In this document: positions 1 to 5,108 of the stretch, one piece after another
How the letters are laid out: each line of letters starts with the position of its first letter
Numbering within the stretch: the first letter of the stretch is position 1
Position numbers and translations under genes: made by a program
Assembly: GCA_002402325.1 (NCBI GenBank)
Contig: DHFQ01000020.1
Coordinates: 1 to 7,078, forward strand
Reading direction: 5' to 3'
DNA from: Candidatus Aminicenantes bacterium UBA4820
Lineage (GTDB): Bacteria; Acidobacteriota; UBA4820
Length of the DNA stretch: 7,078 nucleotides
Notes under the pieces: model-generated
Seen by the model: only the letters and a program-made list of their open reading frames with translations
Told to the model about the DNA's origin: nothing
Databases searched by the model: none

Positions 1-401
1 ATGTATTCAAACTCAAATTCAATTTGGGGGTTTGCTTTTTGTAAGGAGACGAGGGTGGAGTTTATGTCTCCAATTGGTTTCATATCTATGTGATTTTTGA
101 AAAATTTTGCTGTAACTTTGGTTCCCTTTCCAATTTCGCTTTTAACTTTGAGATTTCCTCCCGTTGCCTCTGATGCTTGTTTTAAAAGGGGAAGTCCGAG
201 CCCAAATTTTGAGGTTTTCTTTGTTGAATAAAATGGTGAGATCGCTTTTTTCAAGGTTTCGTCATCCATTCCGCATCCATTATCCTCTATTTCAAGAGTG
301 AGAGTTTCCCTATCTTCAATAATTTTTACGCTGATTTTTGTCGCACCACTTTTTATTGAATTGTCGCAAATATCAAGGATATGAAGGGAGAGGTCTTTCA
401 T
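1..401 (-). CDS. Stand-alone GHKL-type ATPase (histidine-kinase-like ATP-binding protein), 3' end missing
   Basis: My own translation gives 133 residues before the window edge. It is a single GHKL ATP-binding fold from the first residues: the N box lies around D10-N14 (DICDNS), the G1 box is D40-N-G-C-G-M45, the G2 box is G67-L-G-L-P71, and a GKGT motif follows at 91-94. There is no dimerisation domain with a phospho-acceptor histidine and no membrane segment, so this is not a classical sensor kinase. It should be a cytoplasmic ATPase or protein kinase of the anti-sigma/GHKL type. Its ATG overlaps the stop of the PHP gene by four bases (398-401), and an AGGAGG lies 11 bases upstream (413-418). 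The protein probably continues for some tens of residues past the edge. From memory, close relatives sit next to [FeFe] hydrogenase genes. Substrate and partner are unknown. Confidence 0.85.
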   Translation of the reverse strand, partial: MKDLSLHILDICDNSIKSGATKISVKIIEDRETLTLEIEDNGCGMDDETLKKAISPFYSTKKTSKFGLGLPLLKQASEATGGNLKVKSEIGKGTKVTAKFFKNHIDMKPIGDINSTLVSLQKANPQIEFEFEY

Positions 402-1135
402 AAAAAGAGAATCCTCCTTCCTTTTTCGCCTCTTAAAGCAAATTTGAATTCTTTGAAACTTCTATCTTTCATTTTAAAAATTGTTATTCTTTTGCCTATG
501 TCATCAAGTTTGTGGGCATCTGATGATGTTAAGGTGGGGTATCTTTTTAGGTAACTTTTTGCAATTTCTGAATTTCTGTCGTAACATTCTATTCCATCTA
601 TTTTTAGTGTTTCTTTAATAAATCCGAGCTGCCCTACTATCCCAAAGCCCATTCTATCAATGTGTGCAGGAATAGCAATCCCTTTAAAACTATGAATTGA
701 ATCAATCGTTTGTTCAATTGAAAGGTCAATAGGCATATAAAGGTTCTTTTTGCAAAAACCAAGAACTTCATCTTTACCATTAGCAATAACCTGCTCCTCA
801 AAAATTTTTGGATTGTCTGTATTTTCAAGGTGAGAGTCAAGGAATTTCTGAAAATCATTTATTGCTTTGAGTGTATAAAAGTAACCAAGAAGGTGAACCT
901 CCTCTCTTGTCGTGATTTCCATTCCATAGAAAAGTTTAAAATCCAATCCTCTTGAAGCATCCCTTACACCTTGAATATTCAAAGATGAGTTGTGGTCTGT
1001 TATTGCAACTATGTCAATCTTTAATTTTTTAATTTTTTTTACTATTTCTTTGGGGGACATCTCAAGTTCAGCGCATGGGGAAAGGCAGGTGTGTATGTGG
1101 AGGTCTGCCGTAAATAAGTTAAGATTGTCCTTCAT
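398..1135 (-). CDS. PHP-domain metal-dependent phosphoesterase
   Basis: This 245-residue protein is a PHP domain over its whole length. The metal-ligand motifs are all present in order: DLHIHT (H13, H15), ITDHNS (D47, H48), E73 in GMEIT, H81 in EVHLLGY, H158 in PAHIDR, and SSDAH (D206, H208). The site therefore looks catalytically intact, and the protein most likely hydrolyses a phosphate ester or nucleotide with a two- or three-metal centre in the cytoplasm. There is no polymerase or other attached domain. The ATG is the only reasonable start, since H13 comes 12 residues later. It overlaps the upstream DRTGG gene by 17 bases and has only a poor Shine-Dalgarno sequence, so translation is probably coupled. 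The ATPase gene follows with a 4-base overlap. The substrate is not known; the operon suggests a regulatory rather than biosynthetic role. Confidence 0.9.
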   Translation of the reverse strand: MKDNLNLFTADLHIHTCLSPCAELEMSPKEIVKKIKKLKIDIVAITDHNSSLNIQGVRDASRGLDFKLFYGMEITTREEVHLLGYFYTLKAINDFQKFLDSHLENTDNPKIFEEQVIANGKDEVLGFCKKNLYMPIDLSIEQTIDSIHSFKGIAIPAHIDRMGFGIVGQLGFIKETLKIDGIECYDRNSEIAKSYLKRYPTLTSSDAHKLDDIGKRITIFKMKDRSFKEFKFALRGEKGRRILFL

Positions 1136-1466
1136 CTTTCATTAACTTGACTATCTCTTTTATGCAGGAAAAAGAATCAAGTTTTGTTGATAAAATTACA
1201 ACCTTCTCCTCTTCCGCTTTTTCAAGTGTCTCCTTATCAACCTCTTTGCAGTTTGTTATTAAAACCGCACAATGCCCTTTCATAGATGAAACTGCAACTA
1301 TGTTTGGGTGAACCTGAACTGTAAGCCAGATGTCTCCCTCCTTTGAATTTGCAAGAACATCTGAAAGCATATCACCAGAGTACCCACCTTTAACCTCTCT
1401 GTCAAGATACTCCTTTCCTGAAAGAACCTTCAACTTTAACTTATCTACAATTTTTTTTAATTTCAT
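1119..1466 (-). CDS. DRTGG-domain-like regulatory protein, copy nearest the PHP gene
   Basis: This small soluble protein of 115 residues begins MKLKKIVDKL and carries a conserved block at about 25-60 (GGYSGDMLSDVLANS, then IWLTVQ and NIVAVS). I associate that block with the DRTGG-like proteins found with PHP and GHKL ATPase genes. It is a paralogue of the protein encoded at 2365-2742: the LSD(V/I)LA segment, the T94-x-L pair and C101 align without gaps. The DRTGG family is best known as a ligand-binding or regulatory domain beside CBS domains and in phosphotransacetylase-type proteins; no enzymatic residues are obvious here. The start has a good GAGGTG ribosome binding site about 8 bases upstream and overlaps the CBS-ATPase stop by four bases (ATGA). 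The ligand is unknown. The family call rests on pattern memory and context, and the literal DRTGG motif is absent. Confidence 0.75.
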   Translation of the reverse strand: MKLKKIVDKLKLKVLSGKEYLDREVKGGYSGDMLSDVLANSKEGDIWLTVQVHPNIVAVSSMKGHCAVLITNCKEVDKETLEKAEEEKVVILSTKLDSFSCIKEIVKLMKDEGQS

Positions 1467-2368
1467 CTAACCTTCACCTCAATAAAAAGTTTTGTGAACT
1501 CATTGACTTTTGAACGTATCTTAAACCTGTCTGCATTTTTTTTTATGTTTGGAAGCCCCATTCCTGCACCAAAGCCAAGTTCCCGTATCCAATCGGGTGC
1601 GGTTGAATAGCCGGGGGTCAGAGCTTTTTTGAGATCGCTTATTCCAGGGCCTCTATCAATCGCTTTAATCAAAATCCTATCTTTGTTTAAATCAAGCAAC
1701 ATCTTTCCACCCTCTGAATAGATGACCATATTCATCTCTGCCTCGTAAGAACAGATAGAACTTCTTCTAACATACTCAAGGGGAATGCCAATTTTAATTA
1801 AAGCGTCTCTAAAAAGGTTTGAGACTGAACCAGCCGTTGAAAAGTCAAGTTTTTTTACCTCTTTTTCCATTTTAAAATTAAAATCTGAAGGAATATCGCT
1901 AAAGAGAGTTCCCCTTTCATCCTGATGGTTCTCCTCAACTTTTTCATAAAGTTCCTCAAGTTTTTTAAAAAGGCATAAAACAACATCACCTTTGGTGATA
2001 AGCCCCACAACCTTACCGCTTTCCCTTTCAATAACTGGCAATCTTCCATACCCTTTTTTTTCAAATACCTGAATTACCTTTATTAGCGTATCATCCGGGT
2101 AACAAAATGCAACATTCCTCGTCATTCTTTCTTCAACTTTAGCATCCATCTTCCCTTCTAAGAGGCACTTCAAGAGGTCTTCAAGACTGATTATTCCAAC
2201 AAGTTTCTGCCTTTTAATTACAGGTGCACCTGAAATTTTTTTCTCTTTCAAAATTTTTCTTAGAGTTTTTATTTTTATCTTCGGGGTAACGGTTATTACA
2301 TCTTTACACATCGCTTCTCTTACTGTGATTGAATAGGTGAGTTCCTGACCGGGCTTTATTTTATTCAT
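1463..2368 (-). CDS. CBS-CBS-GHKL ATPase fusion, anti-sigma-factor/serine kinase-like
   Basis: The 301-residue protein has two CBS domains (about 15-70 and 78-135; VREAMCKDVITVTP and ISGAPV open the first, VEERMTRNVAF and GRLPVIE the second). A charged linker of about 30 residues follows, then an RsbW-like ATP-binding domain from about 165 to the end. ATP-binding signatures are intact: an E-x-x-x-N N box (E209, N213), DRGPGI (238-243) and GFGAGMGLPNI (265-275). CBS pairs commonly bind adenine nucleotides, so the layout reads as a nucleotide or energy sensor controlling a serine/threonine-type kinase. No sigma factor or anti-sigma antagonist gene is in view, so the target is unknown. It overlaps both neighbours by four bases and has no clear Shine-Dalgarno of its own (A-rich leader), so it should be translated by coupling with the preceding DRTGG gene. 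The domain call is firm; the signalling role is inferred. Confidence 0.9.
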   Translation of the reverse strand: MNKIKPGQELTYSITVREAMCKDVITVTPKIKIKTLRKILKEKKISGAPVIKRQKLVGIISLEDLLKCLLEGKMDAKVEERMTRNVAFCYPDDTLIKVIQVFEKKGYGRLPVIERESGKVVGLITKGDVVLCLFKKLEELYEKVEENHQDERGTLFSDIPSDFNFKMEKEVKKLDFSTAGSVSNLFRDALIKIGIPLEYVRRSSICSYEAEMNMVIYSEGGKMLLDLNKDRILIKAIDRGPGISDLKKALTPGYSTAPDWIRELGFGAGMGLPNIKKNADRFKIRSKVNEFTKLFIEVKVR

Positions 2369-2742
2369 TTTTTATTTTTCTTTTGTTTGATCGGTTCAAT
2401 TACTGTCCCTGCTAACCCTGCATTGTAAAGAATTCCACAACATTCGTATAATGGTAGATCTGTTGCAAGAAGGACGAATCCATCTTTATTTGCCATCTCT
2501 ATTACACTTTCATCGGGGAGTTTCCCTCTCACAAAGACGACACTTTTGATTAAAGCCATTTTGCAGGTGTAAATCGTCTGGTTGGTTGTTAAGCCCGTTA
2601 ACTGAAGGCAGTGCGGCTTTGAAAAAGCAAGTATATCGCTTAAAAGGTCTGAGGCACCAGCAAAAAAGACTTCTCTTTCAATGAATTCTTCTCCACAAAG
2701 CACTTTGCACTTTAGTAATTTTTTCACTTCACTCAATTTCAT
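2365..2742 (-). CDS. DRTGG-domain-like regulatory protein, first gene of the operon
   Basis: I start this protein at the ATG at 2742 (125 residues, MKLSEVKKLLKCKVLCG). It has a GGGGGA ribosome-binding sequence about 5 bases upstream, and its N-terminus matches its paralogue (MKLKKIVDKLKLKVLSG). A TTG four codons earlier lies on top of that sequence and is less likely. The conserved block is GASDLLSDILAFS (28-41), followed by hydrophobic strands (SVVFVRG, FVLLATDLP) and a YECCGILYNAGL segment near 99-110. The C-terminal tail is lysine-rich (KQKKNKK). It is rich in cysteine for its size: C12, C16, C45, C60, C101 and C102, of which C101 aligns with a cysteine in the paralogue. It is the promoter-proximal gene and runs into the CBS-ATPase gene with a 4-base overlap. 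The ligand and exact function are unknown; a small-molecule or redox-sensing role is possible but unproven. Confidence 0.75.
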   Translation of the reverse strand: MKLSEVKKLLKCKVLCGEEFIEREVFFAGASDLLSDILAFSKPHCLQLTGLTTNQTIYTCKMALIKSVVFVRGKLPDESVIEMANKDGFVLLATDLPLYECCGILYNAGLAGTVIEPIKQKKNKK

Positions 2743-2759
2743 CTTTTCCCCCAAAATTT

Positions 2760-2788
2760 ATTTTAAACCAAAATGGGGAAAAAGTATA
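2760..2788 (-). promoter_or_regulatory. Candidate promoter region for the minus-strand regulatory operon
   Basis: Two candidate -10 boxes are visible on the minus strand upstream of the first DRTGG gene: TATACT at 2788-2783 and TAAAAT at 2765-2760. Neither has a recognisable TTGACA at 16-18 bases, so the choice is open. The first would give a leader of about 35 bases. The second would place transcription only about 10 bases before the ATG at 2742. A promoter must lie here or inside the S4 gene, because the gene on the other side is divergent. Confidence 0.35.
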
Positions 2789-2792
2789 TAAT
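2787..2792 (+). promoter_or_regulatory. -10 box of the rqcP-dusB promoter
   Basis: A perfect TATAAT lies 16 bases before the S4 gene's ATG. No good -35 is visible: the segment 17 bases upstream is TAAACC. Transcription would start near 2799, at the AGGGAG ribosome binding site (2798-2803), so the leader would be only about 10 bases. The box overlaps a candidate minus-strand -10 (TATACT, 2788-2783). Confidence 0.55.
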
Positions 2793-2808
2793 AAGATAGG
2801 GAGTTAAT

Positions 2809-3084
2809 ATGAGAGTTGACCTTTTTTTAAAATATTGTCATTTAACAAAAAGAAGGAACGAGGCAAAAAGAGAGATTGAAAATGAAGAGATTAGAGTGAA
2901 TGGAAAAGTTTGCAAACCCGCAACAAAGATTAAAGTTGGAGATGAGATTGAGATAGATTTTGATAAAACCACAATAAAATTTAAAGTTATATCGCTTCCA
3001 CAACACCCAATTAAAAGACACGAGCAGGATAGATATTTGATTTTAGTTGAAAAAAGGCAGAGGGACATTTTTGAAAGCAATTGA
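2809..3084 (+). CDS. rqcP: S4-domain RNA-binding protein, RqcP/Hsp15-like
   Basis: A 91-residue basic protein that is essentially one S4 domain: MRVDLFLKYCHLTKRR at the start, then EIRVNGKVCKPATKIKVGDEIEI. Length and layout match Bacillus RqcP (YabO, about 86 residues) and resemble heat-shock protein Hsp15. Arginines at positions 2 and 16, which I recall as important for RqcP binding to the 50S subunit, are both present. RqcP works with RqcH in ribosome-associated quality control, supporting alanine-tail addition to nascent chains on stalled 50S subunits; Hsp15 also binds obstructed 50S subunits. The start has an AGGGAG site 5 bases upstream. It is the first gene of a two-gene unit with dusB, whose start lies within this gene's last codons. 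RqcH is not in the window, so RqcP versus Hsp15 or another small S4 protein is decided only on length and N-terminal motif. Confidence 0.8.
   Translation: MRVDLFLKYCHLTKRRNEAKREIENEEIRVNGKVCKPATKIKVGDEIEIDFDKTTIKFKVISLPQHPIKRHEQDRYLILVEKRQRDIFESN
3059..3065 (+). promoter_or_regulatory. Ribosome binding site that places the dusB start at TTG 3071
   Basis: AGAGGGA ends 5 bases before the TTG at 3071, inside the 3' end of the S4 gene. The upstream in-frame TTG at 3047 has no purine-rich site at a suitable distance. Starting at 3071 also gives the N-terminus usual for DusB proteins, a short strand followed by APMAG about 20 residues in. Confidence 0.6.
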
Positions 3085-4051
3085 ATTGAATGGAAAAACA
3101 TTTTATCCTCCTTTGTTTCTCGCTCCAATGGCAGGACTTACAGAGAGGTGCTTGAGAAGGTCAATCTATAAGATGGGATCATTAGGAGGAGTTTTTACAG
3201 AACTTGTCCCCGTTTTTGGACTTTTAAATTCAAGACTAAAGGTTGAAGATTACATTAAAGAGGATGAGACAGATTACACATTTTTTCAACTTTGTGGAAG
3301 TGATGAATCAAAAATTCTGAAAGCGGGGGAAATTTGCGTAGAAAAAGGGATTAAACTTATTGATATAAATTTAGGGTGTCCCGTAAATAAAATTACAAAA
3401 GGAGGAAGCGGTTCAGCCCTCTTAAAAGATCCTGAAAAGTGTGGGAAAATTGTTCAACAATTATTGAAAAATCTGGATGTCATCGTTACCGCGAAGATGA
3501 GAAGCGGATGGGATGAGAAGAGTTTGAATTTTATTGAAGTCGGGAAAATTCTTGAGGAAAGTGGGGTTGCGATGGTAACACTCCATCCAAGAACAAGAAA
3601 GCAGATGTACAAAGGAAAGGCCCAATGGGAACATATAAAAGAATTAAAAAATAGTTTAAAAATCCCTGTGATTGGGAATGGCGATGTTTTAACTAAAGAA
3701 GATACTAAAAAGATGTTTGAGGATACAGGTTGCGATGGGGTAATGATAGGAAGAGGGGCAATAAAAAACCCCTTCATCTTTGTTGAGAGTGTTAAACTCA
3801 TAGACAATGGCTTTTATGAAACTTCTACACTAAAAACCAAAATTGATTTCATTGAAGAGCACATAAAAAATTTAGAGGAAACCTTTGAAGAACAAAAATC
3901 CCTTCACTTTGCAAAGGTCTTTATTGGGAAAGTTACAAAGGGGATTCAAGGAAGTTCTTCATTGAGAAATTCTCTCTCCACTTTAAAAAAGATAAAAGAT
4001 TTGAAAGATAAAATAAAAGAGTTCAAAGAAACGATTCTTAAAGAAGAATAA
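3071..4051 (+). CDS. dusB: tRNA-dihydrouridine synthase, DusB type
   Basis: This flavoenzyme reduces specific uridines in the tRNA D-loop to dihydrouridine using FMN and NADPH. Counting from the TTG at 3071 (326 residues), the family motifs run in order: APMAGLTE (18-25) in the first FMN strand, CGSDESKI (75-82), DINLGCPVNKITKGGSGSALL (99-119) with the likely catalytic acid C103, TAKMRSGW (140-147) with FMN-contacting K142, HPRTR (172-176), IGNGDV (201-206) and GVMIGRGAIKNP (223-234). A helical C-terminal domain follows, ending in a lysine- and glutamate-rich tail. All key residues are present, so it should be active. The length is normal for DusB. The start is a TTG overlapping the S4 gene by 14 bases, so the two are probably cotranscribed and translationally coupled. 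The gene ends 30 bases from the convergent coiled-coil gene, with no clear terminator between. Confidence 0.93.
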   Translation: MKAIELNGKTFYPPLFLAPMAGLTERCLRRSIYKMGSLGGVFTELVPVFGLLNSRLKVEDYIKEDETDYTFFQLCGSDESKILKAGEICVEKGIKLIDINLGCPVNKITKGGSGSALLKDPEKCGKIVQQLLKNLDVIVTAKMRSGWDEKSLNFIEVGKILEESGVAMVTLHPRTRKQMYKGKAQWEHIKELKNSLKIPVIGNGDVLTKEDTKKMFEDTGCDGVMIGRGAIKNPFIFVESVKLIDNGFYETSTLKTKIDFIEEHIKNLEETFEEQKSLHFAKVFIGKVTKGIQGSSSLRNSLSTLKKIKDLKDKIKEFKETILKEE

Positions 4052-4081
4052 ATTTTATACCTCCCTTATTCTAAATTGATT

Positions 4082-5032
4082 TTATGTTTTTTCTGGTGGA
4101 GGAGAGTTCTTAAACCCTGCAATTCCTTCGATCGCTTTTGAGGCGACAGATTGGCTTTGTGCAAGAAGATCTTTTAAATCCTTTTCAAGGGATTTTATTC
4201 TTGCCTCCTGCTCTTTAACTTTCTCTTCAAGGGTTTTCAATGTCAATTTGTATAGTTCTTTTTCCTTTTCAATATCCTTTTCAAGAATGATTTTTTCAAC
4301 CCTCATCCTCTCTTCTGCTGAAGATATTCCTCTCTTTTCAGCCTCACCTATTTCCTTTGAGAGGATTTCATCAAATTGAGACACTCTTTCTCTTAAACTT
4401 ATAAGTTCATTCTCTTTTAAGGAGATAATTTCTTCCCGCTTTGAAAGTTCCTGTTCTTCAATTGCTTTCTTCTCCTCATAAGATTTTTTCTCCTTTTCCA
4501 ATCTGTCTTTAAATTCCTGCTCTTCCCGCTGATGCTTCAATTTTGTTTTGTATTCATATTCTTCCTCTTCCCTCTCCCTTTCCCTTTTCATTGAAGAGAT
4601 TTGCTCTTCCCATCTTGCCTTTTCCTCAGCAATTTTTGCCTCAAAGGTTATTCTTTTCTCTTCCTGACTTTTTATCAATTTTTCTAAAGTCCCTGCTTCC
4701 ACTTCAATGTCGTAAAGTTCTTTTAGAGTCTTTCTTTTATCTTCAATTTCTTTTTCAAGGTCTTCAACGATCTTTGCCTTTTCAAGAAGACTACTTTCAA
4801 GGTCTTGAAGCTTTTTTGAAATTTTAACTTTTAGTTCCGACAGGTCGCTTATGATTGTTTCCGATGAGAAACTTTCAAGTTTTTTTTGAGGTTTATTATA
4901 AGGCTCCTTTGCAAACAAAGGTTGCTCTTCAATTTCCTTTTCTTCTTCACTCTCTAAATTTAAAGGTTCACTTTTCAAACTTTTTCTTTTCTTTGGTGTT
5001 GCCTTTTCTTCCGATTCTTTAACCTTCGCCAT
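4082..5032 (-). CDS. Charged coiled-coil protein of unknown function
   Basis: The 316-residue protein has three parts. An N-terminal segment (1-60) is rich in K, E and S and probably disordered. A long, almost uninterrupted heptad-rich coiled coil runs from about 62 to 295, dominated by E, K, R, L and I. A short C-terminal tail carries VASKAIEGIAGF (296-307) and ends PPPEKT. There is no signal peptide, no membrane segment and no cysteine, and I see one tryptophan (W141). I recall a widespread family of uncharacterised bacterial coiled-coil proteins with a similar C-terminal VxAxKAIEG motif, which would make that tail the informative part. It has a near-perfect ribosome binding site and its own extended -10 promoter, so it can be expressed apart from the aldehyde dehydrogenase gene upstream. 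A scaffold or structural role is plausible; no specific function can be assigned. Confidence 0.85.
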   Translation of the reverse strand: MAKVKESEEKATPKKRKSLKSEPLNLESEEEKEIEEQPLFAKEPYNKPQKKLESFSSETIISDLSELKVKISKKLQDLESSLLEKAKIVEDLEKEIEDKRKTLKELYDIEVEAGTLEKLIKSQEEKRITFEAKIAEEKARWEEQISSMKREREREEEEYEYKTKLKHQREEQEFKDRLEKEKKSYEEKKAIEEQELSKREEIISLKENELISLRERVSQFDEILSKEIGEAEKRGISSAEERMRVEKIILEKDIEKEKELYKLTLKTLEEKVKEQEARIKSLEKDLKDLLAQSQSVASKAIEGIAGFKNSPPPEKT

Positions 5033-5036
5033 TTTT

Positions 5037-5046
5037 CCACCTCCTT
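5037..5046 (-). promoter_or_regulatory. Very strong ribosome binding site of the coiled-coil gene
   Basis: The minus strand reads AAGGAGGTGG just before AAAA-ATG. This complements the 16S rRNA 3' end over about nine bases, with 7 bases between AGGAGG and the ATG at 5032. It fixes the start and suggests high translation. Confidence 0.8.
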
Positions 5047-5067
5047 AATAGATTTAAAAGAAAGGAT

Positions 5068-5076
5068 ATTATAACA
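5068..5076 (-). promoter_or_regulatory. Extended -10 promoter of the coiled-coil gene
   Basis: The minus strand reads TGTTATAAT, a perfect extended -10 (TGnTATAAT), 35 bases before the coiled-coil ATG. No consensus -35 is present, as is usual for extended -10 promoters. A small inverted repeat, TTCTC-TT-GAGAA (5081-5092), sits just upstream and overlaps where a -35 would lie. It could be an operator but may be chance in such AT-rich sequence. Confidence 0.65.
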
Positions 5077-5108
5077 TCAATTCTCTTGAGAAAATTTTTT
5101 TAATATTT

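Noticed and set aside
637..858. Same-strand out-of-frame open frame inside the PHP gene
   Set aside because: The PHP frame is intact through this stretch, so there is no sign of a frameshift or a nested gene.
1855..2064. Same-strand out-of-frame open frame inside the CBS-ATPase gene
   Set aside because: It falls in the second CBS domain and linker, where the main frame is intact.
2838..3128. Minus-strand open frame of 96 codons across the S4/dusB junction
   Set aside because: It is antisense to two recognisable genes, and its product has no recognisable motif.
3454..3807. Minus-strand open frame of 117 codons inside dusB
   Set aside because: It lies opposite strongly conserved DusB motifs and has no ribosome binding site or recognisable domain.
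4052..4081. Bidirectional terminator between the convergent dusB and coiled-coil genes
   Set aside because: No hairpin of useful stability is visible in these 30 bases; termination may be Rho-dependent or lie inside the genes.
4543..4827. Plus-strand open frame of 94 codons inside the coiled-coil gene
   Set aside because: It is the antisense of a low-complexity coiled-coil sequence, giving a protein rich in F, L and P with no ribosome binding site.
5081..5100. Inverted repeat TTCTC-TT-GAGAA followed by a T run, as a possible terminator
   Set aside because: The stem is only five base pairs with a two-base loop, and the T run is on the plus strand where no transcript needs ending. At most it is an operator candidate.
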